Source: Sphingomonas echinoides
Lineage (GTDB): Bacteria; Pseudomonadota; Alphaproteobacteria; Sphingomonadales; Sphingomonadaceae
Reading direction: 5' to 3'
Assembly: GCF_029623395.1 (NCBI RefSeq)
Contig: NZ_JAPYKK010000001.1
Span: forward strand, 359,327-423,326
DNA length: 64,000 nucleotides
The notes under the pieces were generated by a model. That model was not told the origin of the DNA. It saw nothing but the letters and a program-made list of their open reading frames with translations, and made no database searches. This document shows, piece by piece, positions 8,808-16,136 of the stretch. Numbering within the stretch: the stretch's first letter is position 1; each line of letters starts with the position of its first letter. A program made the position numbers and the translations under genes.

Positions 8808-10377
8808 CGGCGTTCAACAGATCGATATAGGCTTTGAGATCGAACCGGCGAAGGTGATCGCGCAATTGCGCCACCAGCACCGCACTGTCCGGGAAGTCGT
8901 TCGTCAGCGCATCCAGCGCACCGTCGATTTCGCGGACATTCCCCACCCGCCCGAGATAGCGCAGCCGGGCAATGCTCGCCGCCGCCCCGGCAAGATCCGG
9001 CAGCGGCGTCGCGGGCGCGCCGCCAGCCCCCGGCTCGGCGGAGCACCATACCAGGCCAAGCTGCGCCGCGATTGCATCCAGCAACGCTTCCAGCTGGACG
9101 GGTTTTAGGACGAACCCGTTGTGCGCCGCAGCCCCGTCGCCGCCCGCGGCAAATTCGTGCGCGTTGGCGGAGACCAGCAGAATCTTGATGCGGCCACCGC
9201 CGTTCGGCGGGACCGCATCGTCGATCGACCGGAGCCGCCGCGCGACATCCCACCCCGTCAGCCCGGGCATCTGGATGTCGAGCAGCACCAGATCGGGCTG
9301 GCAGCGCAACGCGAGGTCGATTCCCTCTGCGCCACCCGACGCCGCATAGACGCTGAACCCCAAAGGTCGCAGCAAGCCCTGCAGCACCGCCAGTTGCGCC
9401 GGATCGTCATCGATGAGGAGGATCGTGCGGCGTGGCCCGTCATACCCGGTAATCGCGCGCCGCCGCGCCGTCGGTGCCGCCACATCCCGCGCCTCGCTCA
9501 GCATCAGCCGTAGCCGGAACACGCTGCCCCCGCCAGGAGCCGGGCTAAGCGCAACGTCGCCCCCCATGAGCTGCGCGAGCACCCGCGTGATCGCGAGGCC
9601 CAGACCGGTCCCCGGCTGGTCCTGCGCGATCGCGGAACTGCCGCGATCGAACGGTTCGAAGATGCGCTCCACGTCCTCGGGCGGGATGCCGATGCCCGTA
9701 TCCGACACCGCGAAGTCCGCGATCAGCCCGCTGTAGCGCACCGTCAGCGCGATGCTCCCGGAGGGGGTGTATTTTACCGCGTTCGACAGCAGGTTGACCA
9801 GGATCTGGCGCAACCGCTTCTCATCGGTGCGGACATGCGCGGGCAAGTTGCGCGGCGCTTCATAGATCAGCCGGAGCCCCTTGGCCTCGGCCTGCACGCG
9901 GAACATGCTGACGATCGCATCGAGAAACTCGGGCAGCGGGACGATGTCCCGGCTGAGCGTCATCACGCCGCTTTCGATCCGCGAGATATCGAGCAACCCG
10001 TCGACGATATTGGTGAGATGCTCGGACGAGCGCCGGATGACGCGCGCGGCCTCGCCGGGTTCGATCGCCCCGGGCCGCTCGAGCAACTGGCCATAGCCGT
10101 AGATGGCATTGAGCGGCGCGCGAATCTCGTGGCTGACCCCGACGAGGTAGCGCGTCTTCGCGACATTCGCGGCCTCGGCGACATCGCGGGCCTTTTGCAG
10201 CGCGGCCTGACCGTCGCGCAGGGCGGCAAGTTCGCCCGTCAGCGCGCCGATCCGGATCGTGGCCGCGTGTTCCCGGCGCCGCAATCCCACGACGATCCAG
10301 ACGGCGGCACCCAACACCACGGCGACCGCAAGGGATATCATCCCCAGCGTCGCCGCGCGAAGGATGCCGCCGTCCAT
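8800..10377 (-). CDS. Hybrid sensor histidine kinase with C-terminal receiver
   Basis: 525 residues. One N-terminal membrane helix (about 8-31), a short coiled coil, a HisKA dimerisation helix with His83 (GVSHEIRAPLNAI), and a HATPase domain (N-box NLLSNAVKY, G1 DTGIGI, G2 GTGLGLAI). A receiver domain with Asp367 (LVLLDIQMPG) and a ~90-residue helical tail that may be an Hpt-like or degenerate transmitter end. No large periplasmic sensor is present, so the signal may be membrane-derived or cytoplasmic. ATG 10377 was chosen because the longer frame to 10593 translates into the neighbouring gene with Arg-rich, non-coding-like sequence. It forms an operon with the REC-LuxR gene. Confidence 0.92.
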   Translation of the reverse strand: MDGGILRAATLGMISLAVAVVLGAAVWIVVGLRRREHAATIRIGALTGELAALRDGQAALQKARDVAEAANVAKTRYLVGVSHEIRAPLNAIYGYGQLLERPGAIEPGEAARVIRRSSEHLTNIVDGLLDISRIESGVMTLSRDIVPLPEFLDAIVSMFRVQAEAKGLRLIYEAPRNLPAHVRTDEKRLRQILVNLLSNAVKYTPSGSIALTVRYSGLIADFAVSDTGIGIPPEDVERIFEPFDRGSSAIAQDQPGTGLGLAITRVLAQLMGGDVALSPAPGGGSVFRLRLMLSEARDVAAPTARRRAITGYDGPRRTILLIDDDPAQLAVLQGLLRPLGFSVYAASGGAEGIDLALRCQPDLVLLDIQMPGLTGWDVARRLRSIDDAVPPNGGGRIKILLVSANAHEFAAGGDGAAAHNGFVLKPVQLEALLDAIAAQLGLVWCSAEPGAGGAPATPLPDLAGAAASIARLRYLGRVGNVREIDGALDALTNDFPDSAVLVAQLRDHLRRFDLKAYIDLLNAVD

Positions 10378-10429
10378 CAGCCGCGATTCCCGCAGACCGT
10401 GCAACGGTGCCGTAGAGTTGGGGCACCCG

Positions 10430-11335
10430 TCACGGCAGCGCCTTTGGCGGACGCGGGAAGACGATGAAGTCTCCGGCATTCGCCCGCTTGGGGTTCGCCG
10501 CCATGCCGTGCACCGCCGCCTGCAACCGCGCAATCGCGCTCGGCGGCAATTCGAGCGGGTGTTCGGCGGGATGGCTGGCGGCCTCCATCGCATAGTCCTT
10601 GCCCGGCACGTTGGTCATTTCGATATGCGCGCCCAGCAGCGCCTTGATCGGATGGGTCTTCGCGAAGCTCGCCAGCCGATCGGCGCTCGCGACAAAACTC
10701 GGAAACTGGTCGGTGGGAACATACAGGCGACCGGGATACAGCATGTCGCCCGAGAACAGCAGGCGTGTTCTGGGGTCATACACCATGATGTGCGCCGCTT
10801 CATGTCCTGGCGTCGGGATGATCGACAGCGCGCGTCCGCCCAGATCGAAGGTCGCGATATCCTCCGGCCAGTGCGCGACACCAAAGAAGCGCGCGACCTC
10901 CGCCGGCTGCAGTCCGACGACCACGGTATCGGGACGGCCGACGAACGCGCCGTCGCCCTGGTGATGATCCCCGTGGCTATGGGAGTGCGCGACGACCAAC
11001 GGGATCGATCCCCGGCCATGCGCGGCAAGCCATTGTGCGATCACCGCGTCGACCGCGGGACGGATGTCCAGCCCGCCCGCGCCGGTGTCGATCAGCAACG
11101 CTCGGTCCCGCCCGAACAGCAGATACAAAAACGGCGCCTCGAAATTGGTCCGGACCGACTGCCGAATCACGAAGGTGTCCGCGTCGTAGCGCTGCACCTG
11201 GGTCTGCGGCTCGCGCGCCATGGTCCCGTCGATCCAATGCGCGAAGGGATGCCCCTCGCGCGCCGTTGCCGGACAAATCGCGAGCAACGTCCCCAGCGCG
11301 ACCGTGAGGCCAATCCCGCGATACCCAGCTGCCAT
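10430..11335 (-). CDS. Secreted metallo-beta-lactamase-fold hydrolase
   Basis: 301 residues. A signal peptide (to about ATAREG) is followed by an MBL fold with the zinc-binding motif HSHSHGDHHQGD, a later His in TPGHEAAHI, Asp in LLFSGDMLY and a C-terminal His in LLGAHIE. The family includes beta-lactamases, lactonases, glyoxalase II-like and other hydrolases. Residues here do not single out one activity, so I leave the substrate open. It is transcribed divergently from the guanidine/urea-type operon across a 157-bp region that carries a dyad, so co-regulation is possible but unproven. Confidence 0.85.
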   Translation of the reverse strand: MAAGYRGIGLTVALGTLLAICPATAREGHPFAHWIDGTMAREPQTQVQRYDADTFVIRQSVRTNFEAPFLYLLFGRDRALLIDTGAGGLDIRPAVDAVIAQWLAAHGRGSIPLVVAHSHSHGDHHQGDGAFVGRPDTVVVGLQPAEVARFFGVAHWPEDIATFDLGGRALSIIPTPGHEAAHIMVYDPRTRLLFSGDMLYPGRLYVPTDQFPSFVASADRLASFAKTHPIKALLGAHIEMTNVPGKDYAMEAASHPAEHPLELPPSAIARLQAAVHGMAANPKRANAGDFIVFPRPPKALP

Positions 11336-11408
11336 GATCGATCTCCTGTTCGAGCAACGATTCTGCGTACGAAAGGGATGGCGCTTCGTACGAGACGACA
11401 GTATGGTT

Positions 11409-11434
11409 TATTACTGATTGGATCAAACGTAATA
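11409..11434. promoter_or_regulatory. Candidate NikR-like operator, site 1
   Basis: TATTAC-N14-GTAATA, a perfect 6-bp spaced dyad in the 157-bp leader of the ABC transporter/carboxylase operon. The same left arm and the same 14-nt spacing recur at 14147-14172 directly before the operon's ribbon-helix-helix regulator gene. Long-spaced dyads are typical of tetrameric NikR-type repressors. The surrounding stretch is AT-rich and could hold the promoter of either divergent gene. Confidence 0.6.
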
Positions 11435-11492
11435 TTGCAATCATCGTGCTAATGCTGGACTGCGGCGGTAACTCTTTGTGGAGACACGATTT

Positions 11493-12575
11493 ATGATGCA
11501 CTGGTTCCACAAGGCTTCCACCGCGACTCTGGTCGCCGCTTCGCTCCTGCTGACCGCTTGTGGACAACCGGCCGCCCCGGCCAAGCCGCACACCGAATTC
11601 AAGATCGGCTGGTCGATCTATGCCGGATGGATGCCCTGGCCGTACGCACAGCGCGCCGGGATCGTGAAGAAGTGGGCCGACAAATACGGGATCAAGATCG
11701 ATATCGTGCAGGTCAACGATTACGTCGAATCGGTGAACCAATACACCGCGGGCAAGCTCGACGGCGTGACGGTGACCAACATGGACGCGCTCACCATCCC
11801 CGCCGCCGGGGGCAAGGACACCGCCGCGGTGATCGTCGGCGATTATTCGAACGGCAATGACGGCATCGTCCTTAAGAACGCGCCGTCGCTCGCCGCGATC
11901 AAGGGCCGCACGGTCAATCTGGTCGAACTGTCGGTGTCGCATTATCTGCTCGCGCGCGCGCTAAGCACGGTCAACCTGGCCCTGACCGATGTGAAGACGG
12001 TGAACACCGCGGATGCCGACATCGTCGGCGCGTTCGCGTCGCCCGGCGTCACCGCGGCGGTGGCGTGGAACCCGCAGCTCAACGAGATGAAAAAGGCGCC
12101 CGGCGCGACCCTCGCGTTCGATTCGTCGAAGATCCCGGGCGAGATCCTCGACCTGCTCGTGGTCGACAAAGCGACGCTCGCCGCCAACCCCAATCTCGGC
12201 AAGGCGCTGGCGGGGATCTGGTACGAGACGATCACGCTGATGCAGCGGCAGGATGCGCAGGGCAAAGCCGCGCGCGCCGCGATGGCGCAGCTGGCCGGAT
12301 CGACCCCCGCCTCGTTCGACGCACAGCTTTCGACCACGCATCTCTATGCCACCCCGGCGGAGGGCGTGGCAGCAGCGACCGCGCCGGAGCTCGTCACGAC
12401 GATGACGCGGGTGCGCGATTTTAGCTTCTCGAAGGGGCTGTTCGGTCCGGGCGCGACCTCCCCCGATGCGATCGGGATCGCGTTTCCGGCCGGCAAGACG
12501 CTCGGCGACCCGGCGCGCGTGAAGCTCCGCTTCGACCCGACGTTCATGAAGCTCGCCGCCGACGGCAAGCTGTAA
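11493..12575 (+). CDS. ABC transporter substrate-binding lipoprotein (urea-carboxylase-region type)
   Basis: 360 residues. The N-terminus is a lipoprotein signal with lipobox LLTAC (Cys23). The body (FKIGWSIYAGWMPWPYAQ, then GVTVTNMDALTIPAAGGKD) matches the NitT/TauT-like periplasmic binding proteins found only beside bacterial 'urea carboxylase' genes. It should capture the operon's substrate, most likely guanidine or urea, and deliver it to the permease encoded 10 bp downstream. The start is ATG 11493 (or 11496), with TGGAGA about 9 bp upstream. The in-frame GTG at 11478 would place a charged stretch before the signal. Confidence 0.92.
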   Translation: MMHWFHKASTATLVAASLLLTACGQPAAPAKPHTEFKIGWSIYAGWMPWPYAQRAGIVKKWADKYGIKIDIVQVNDYVESVNQYTAGKLDGVTVTNMDALTIPAAGGKDTAAVIVGDYSNGNDGIVLKNAPSLAAIKGRTVNLVELSVSHYLLARALSTVNLALTDVKTVNTADADIVGAFASPGVTAAVAWNPQLNEMKKAPGATLAFDSSKIPGEILDLLVVDKATLAANPNLGKALAGIWYETITLMQRQDAQGKAARAAMAQLAGSTPASFDAQLSTTHLYATPAEGVAAATAPELVTTMTRVRDFSFSKGLFGPGATSPDAIGIAFPAGKTLGDPARVKLRFDPTFMKLAADGKL

Positions 12576-12585
12576 GGCGCGCGCG

Positions 12586-13401
12586 ATGGTGCGACTGGTC
12601 AACATCCGGCCGACGCGGCGTGTGGCGGCGATGCTCGGTGCGACGCCGCTGCTGCTGCTGGTCCTCGCCTATCTCATCGCCTCGGCCAGTCGCCACGCGC
12701 TGAACCCGGCGGACAAGATCCTCCCGACGCCCGAGGCGATGCTGTCCGCGATGCGAATGCTGGTGATGCTGCCCGATGCGATGACCGGGGAACGGCTGTT
12801 CTGGTCCGATACCTTTGCGAGCCTCCAGCGGCTCGGCATCGGGCTGGGGATCTCGACGATCTCCGCGCTGTTGGCGGGCCTGGTACTGGGCTTGCTGCCG
12901 GCGGTGCGCGCGACGCTGGGACCGCTCGTCACGACGGTCGCGGTCATCCCGCCGGTCGCGCTGTTGCCGATCCTGTTCATCGTGTTCGGCCTGGGGGAAT
13001 CCGCCAAGGTCGCGCTGATCGTCATCGGCATCCTGCCGCTGATGATCCGCGACATCGCCGCGCATGTCGAAGCGCTGCCGACCGAACAGATGATCAAGGC
13101 GCAGACACTCGGCGCCAGCAGCTGGCAACTCGCGCTGCGGGTGGCGTTGCCGCAGGTGATGCCGCGCCTGATCCATGCGGTGCGGCTGTCGCTCGGGCCG
13201 GCATGGGTGTTCCTGATCTCGGCGGAGGCGATCGCGTCGGATGTCGGGCTCGGCTACCGGATCTTTCTCGTCCGACGGTATCTGTCGATGGATATCATTC
13301 TCCCCTATGTCGCGTGGATCGCGCTGCTCGCGATCGCGATGGACTGGGTGCTGCGGCAGATCAGCCAGCGTGGCTTCGCCTGGGCGCATGGCGCGCGATG
13401 A
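12586..13401 (+). CDS. ABC transporter permease (urea-carboxylase-region type)
   Basis: 271 residues, about six membrane helices. The BPD-transport EAA-like loop (EQMIKAQTLGASSWQLALRV, then LPQVMPRL) lies near residues 165-190. It is of the SsuC/TauC/NrtB class. The gene starts 10 bp after the binding-protein gene, and its stop overlaps the ATPase start in ATGA, so the three subunits are translationally coupled. It forms the inner-membrane channel for the amino compound bound by the lipoprotein. Confidence 0.92.
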   Translation: MVRLVNIRPTRRVAAMLGATPLLLLVLAYLIASASRHALNPADKILPTPEAMLSAMRMLVMLPDAMTGERLFWSDTFASLQRLGIGLGISTISALLAGLVLGLLPAVRATLGPLVTTVAVIPPVALLPILFIVFGLGESAKVALIVIGILPLMIRDIAAHVEALPTEQMIKAQTLGASSWQLALRVALPQVMPRLIHAVRLSLGPAWVFLISAEAIASDVGLGYRIFLVRRYLSMDIILPYVAWIALLAIAMDWVLRQISQRGFAWAHGAR

Positions 13402-14177
13402 GCATGCTGTCGCTCCGCAACGTCTGGGTGGAATATGGCGAGAAGGTCGTGCTCGAACGCGTCGACCTCGACATCGCCGAACGCTCCTTTGTCTCGATCG
13501 TTGGCCCATCGGGCGCGGGCAAGAGCACCCTGCTCCGCCTGCTGCTCGGCCAAGAAGTGCCGACCCGGGGCCGGATCCTGCTCGACGGCGTCCCGCTCAA
13601 ACCCGAGTGCGGGCCCGATCGCGGCGTGGTGTTCCAACGCTATTCGATCTTCCCGCATCTGGATGCGCGTCACAACGTGCTGTTCGGTCTGGAATGCGCC
13701 GCCGCGCCCTTCACCGGGCGGCTGTTCGGGCGGGCACGCCGCATCGCGCTTGACGAAGCCGATGCGATGCTCGCCGCAGTCGGCCTGGGCGATAGCGGTC
13801 ACGTGTTCCCTGCGCAGATGTCGGGCGGGATGCAGCAACGGCTGTCGATCGCCCAGGCGCTGGTCAAGCGGCCCCGCATCCTGTTGCTCGACGAACCCTT
13901 CGGCGCGCTCGACCCCGGGATACGCGCCGACATGCACGTGCTCGTCACGCGCTTGTGGCGCGAACAGGCGCTGACGATCGCGATGGTGACGCACGACATT
14001 AGCGAGGCGTTCACGCTCGCGACGCGCGTGTTGACGCTCGACAAGCGGCGGCACGATCCGCACGCGCCGCACCGCTACGGCGCGACCGCGGTCTACGATC
14101 TGACGCTCGATCGCCGGGTCGCCGCGGAAAATGCGCATAGCGCCAGTATTACGATTGACGATAATGTTAATAACTGA
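13398..14177 (+). CDS. ABC transporter ATP-binding protein
   Basis: 259 residues. Walker A GPSGAGKST, Q-loop GVVFQRYSIFPHL, signature MSGGMQQRLSIAQAL, Walker B ILLLDEPFGALD and H-loop VTHD are all intact, so the protein should be an active ATPase driving the adjacent permease. The start ATG 13398 overlaps the permease stop; a second ATG at 13404 is also possible. The last bases of the gene contain the second TATTAC dyad, which precedes the regulator gene. The family is NitT/TauT (SsuB-like). Confidence 0.94.
   Translation: MSMLSLRNVWVEYGEKVVLERVDLDIAERSFVSIVGPSGAGKSTLLRLLLGQEVPTRGRILLDGVPLKPECGPDRGVVFQRYSIFPHLDARHNVLFGLECAAAPFTGRLFGRARRIALDEADAMLAAVGLGDSGHVFPAQMSGGMQQRLSIAQALVKRPRILLLDEPFGALDPGIRADMHVLVTRLWREQALTIAMVTHDISEAFTLATRVLTLDKRRHDPHAPHRYGATAVYDLTLDRRVAAENAHSASITIDDNVNN
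14147..14172. promoter_or_regulatory. Candidate NikR-like operator, site 2 (autoregulatory)
   Basis: TATTAC-N14-TTAATA, one mismatch from the dyad at 11409-11434 and with identical spacing. It covers the 3' end of the ATPase gene and ends 17 bp before the start codon of the NikR-like gene, where it could control an internal promoter for the regulator and the enzymes. Local AT content is high compared with the flanking coding DNA. Confidence 0.55.
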
Positions 14178-14189
14178 GACTGATTGCGC

Positions 14190-14675
14190 ATGACAGACGA
14201 AGCCCCCGGCACCGGCCTTTCAAGGCTCAGCATGAGCTTGCCGACCGACCTGTACCGTCAGCTCGACGTGATGGTGCAGGAGCGCGGGCTGCCGTCGCGC
14301 TCGCAGATGATCGCCGAACTGATCCGCCACGCGCTCGCCGAACATGGCGAGGCGACGCACCCCGATGCGTTGCTCGCTGGCACGATCACGCTGGTCTATC
14401 GCTCCAACATGGGCCGGGTGCGCGAACTGCTCGCGCAGACCCAGCATGAATATCTGAAGGAAGTCATTTCCGCGCAGCACGTCTTCCTCGAAGACGACCA
14501 GTCGCTCGAGGTGCTGCTGGTGCAGGGACCGGCGGCGCGGCTGCGCGACCTGTGCGATGCGCTGCGCAAGGTGCGCGGCGTCCAGCAGATCAGCTTGTTC
14601 ACCACCACCGCCTTGTTGCCGCCGCTCCACGAGCAGGTCAGCTTCAAGGGGGCCAAGTCGAGGAAACCCGCCTGA
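14190..14675 (+). CDS. NikR-like CopG-family transcriptional regulator
   Basis: 161 residues. A ribbon-helix-helix DNA-binding domain (about 10-50, SRLSMSLPTDLYRQLD, then SRSQMIAELIRHAL) is followed by a NikR-type ACT-like regulatory domain (64-140). Aligned by eye to E. coli NikR, His86 and His97 match nickel ligands His76 and His87, but His89 is Phe99 and Cys95 is Ser105. High-affinity nickel binding is therefore doubtful and a different effector is likely. Start ATG 14190 is used; a TTG at 14184 is possible. The stop overlaps the next gene in TGATG. It probably represses the operon through the two TATTAC dyads. Confidence 0.88.
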   Translation: MTDEAPGTGLSRLSMSLPTDLYRQLDVMVQERGLPSRSQMIAELIRHALAEHGEATHPDALLAGTITLVYRSNMGRVRELLAQTQHEYLKEVISAQHVFLEDDQSLEVLLVQGPAARLRDLCDALRKVRGVQQISLFTTTALLPPLHEQVSFKGAKSRKPA

Positions 14676-15493
14676 TGGCCGCGCTCAACGATCCCCTCGC
14701 CGCGCGCGCGCATGCCCGCGCGATGGAAGGCAGCGTCGCGGAAGCGATGCCGATCCTGCCGCCGGTGGCGAACGATCTGCCCGAGGGCGTCTTGGCGGAC
14801 GATCTGTTGTGGGAAGAACGGATCGCCGCCGGTGGCTATGCCTCACGGCGTCTGCCGCGCGGGTCGATCACACGGCTGATCGATCTCGACGGCGATGCAT
14901 GCGCGTCGATTCAGGTGTTCAACGCCGAGATGCCGACCGAGCGGCTGAACGTCGCCGATACGGTCAAGATCCAGTGGAATGCGTATCTCGGCGCGGGCAA
15001 GCTGTTGCTGTCCGACATGGGCCGCGTGCTGATAAGCATCATGTCCGACGATGCACAGACGCATGACGCCTTCTGCGGGGCCTCCAACGCGGCGTCCAAT
15101 GCGCGGGCGTACGGCGACGGCAGCAATGCCGGGCCCTTCCCCAATGCGCGCGACCGGCTGCTGCTCGGCGTGGCGAAGCATGGGCTGGGACGGCGCGACG
15201 TCCATCCGTGCATCAATCTTTTCAAGGGCGTGACGATCGCCACCGATGGCGCGACCGTCCCTGATCTGGGACCGTTCGCACCGGGCCGCGCGGTGACGCT
15301 GCGCGCCGAGATGGACCTGATCCTGGTCATCGCCAATTGCCCGCACGTGCTCGATTCCCGGCCGTGGAGCGTGACCCCGCTCCGCGCGACCGCGTGGCGC
15401 GGGGAAATCGCCGGGCCGGACGATACGATCCGCACCGCGACCCCGGAGGGCCGCCGCGCCTTCCTCAACGTCGACGATTATTACCGCCGCTAG
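14675..15493 (+). CDS. cgdA: DUF1989 / urea-carboxylase-associated protein 1 (carboxyguanidine deiminase subunit-like)
   Basis: 272 residues. DUF1989-type protein with the conserved pattern SITRLIDLDGDACASIQVFNAE, QTHDAFCGASNA, HPCINLFKGV and DLILVIANCPH, with Cys residues typical of the metal site. Proteins of this pair, next to biotin carboxylase and allophanate hydrolase genes, have been shown in other bacteria to deiminate carboxyguanidine to allophanate. The assignment to that role here rests on synteny and family. Start ATG 14675 overlaps the regulator stop; a longer frame to 14552 lies inside the regulator gene and is not used. Confidence 0.82.
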   Translation: MAALNDPLAARAHARAMEGSVAEAMPILPPVANDLPEGVLADDLLWEERIAAGGYASRRLPRGSITRLIDLDGDACASIQVFNAEMPTERLNVADTVKIQWNAYLGAGKLLLSDMGRVLISIMSDDAQTHDAFCGASNAASNARAYGDGSNAGPFPNARDRLLLGVAKHGLGRRDVHPCINLFKGVTIATDGATVPDLGPFAPGRAVTLRAEMDLILVIANCPHVLDSRPWSVTPLRATAWRGEIAGPDDTIRTATPEGRRAFLNVDDYYRR

Positions 15494-15503
15494 GAGGCAG
15501 ACG

Positions 15504-16136
15504 ATGGCCGATCATATGCTCGCAGGTCTGGACGGCGCGGTGCTGCACGACGAAGTCGTCGCCGCGCGCGCGCCCTGGATGCACCGCGTCGATGCGGGGC
15601 AGTCGCTGCGGATCGTCGATCTCGAAGGGAATCAGGCGGTCGACTTCCTGCTCTACGCCGCCGAAGACGATGCCGAACGCTACAGCGCGCAGGATACGAT
15701 CGCGGCGCAGGCCAATATCTTCCTCCGCACGGGGGCGCGGCTGCTCTCCAACGAAGGCCGCGCGATGATGACGATCACCGCAACCTCGGTCGACTATCAC
15801 GATACGATCGGCGGCGCCTGTTCGTGCGAGTCCAACACCTTGCGCTACGGCCACCACACCAAGGCGCAGCACGCCTGCGTCGACAATTTCCTCGACGCGA
15901 ACGTCCGCGCGGGGCGCGGCAAGCGCGACATGGTGTCGAACATCAACTTCTTCATGAACGTGCCGGTCGAGCCCGATGGCGCGCTCGGGATCGTCGACGG
16001 CATTTCCGCCCCCGGCCTGACGGTCGATTTGCGTGCGGAAATGGACGTGATCGTCGTCGTGTCGAACTGCCCGCAGATCAACAATCCGTGCAACGGCTTC
16101 AACCCCACCCCCGTCCGCATGATCGTGACGGCATGA
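15504..16136 (+). CDS. cgdB: DUF1989 / urea-carboxylase-associated protein 2 (carboxyguanidine deiminase subunit-like)
   Basis: 210 residues, paralogous to the preceding gene. Visible motifs are LRIVDLEGNQAVDFLLY, GACSCESNTLRYGHHT, SNINFFMNVPV and DVIVVVSNCPQINNPCN. The Cys/His-rich blocks suggest a bound metal. It is expected to form a heteromer with the upstream product that acts between the carboxylase and allophanate hydrolase. A strong TAGGAGG site lies 8 bp before the ATG. Its stop overlaps the carboxylase start in ATGA. Confidence 0.85.
   Translation: MADHMLAGLDGAVLHDEVVAARAPWMHRVDAGQSLRIVDLEGNQAVDFLLYAAEDDAERYSAQDTIAAQANIFLRTGARLLSNEGRAMMTITATSVDYHDTIGGACSCESNTLRYGHHTKAQHACVDNFLDANVRAGRGKRDMVSNINFFMNVPVEPDGALGIVDGISAPGLTVDLRAEMDVIVVVSNCPQINNPCNGFNPTPVRMIVTA

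Noticed and set aside
11336..11492. Possible guanidine riboswitch in the leader of the carboxylase operon
   Set aside because: I looked for ykkC-type conserved blocks and stems and saw none. The only structured signal is the TATTAC dyad. A covariance-model search would be decisive.
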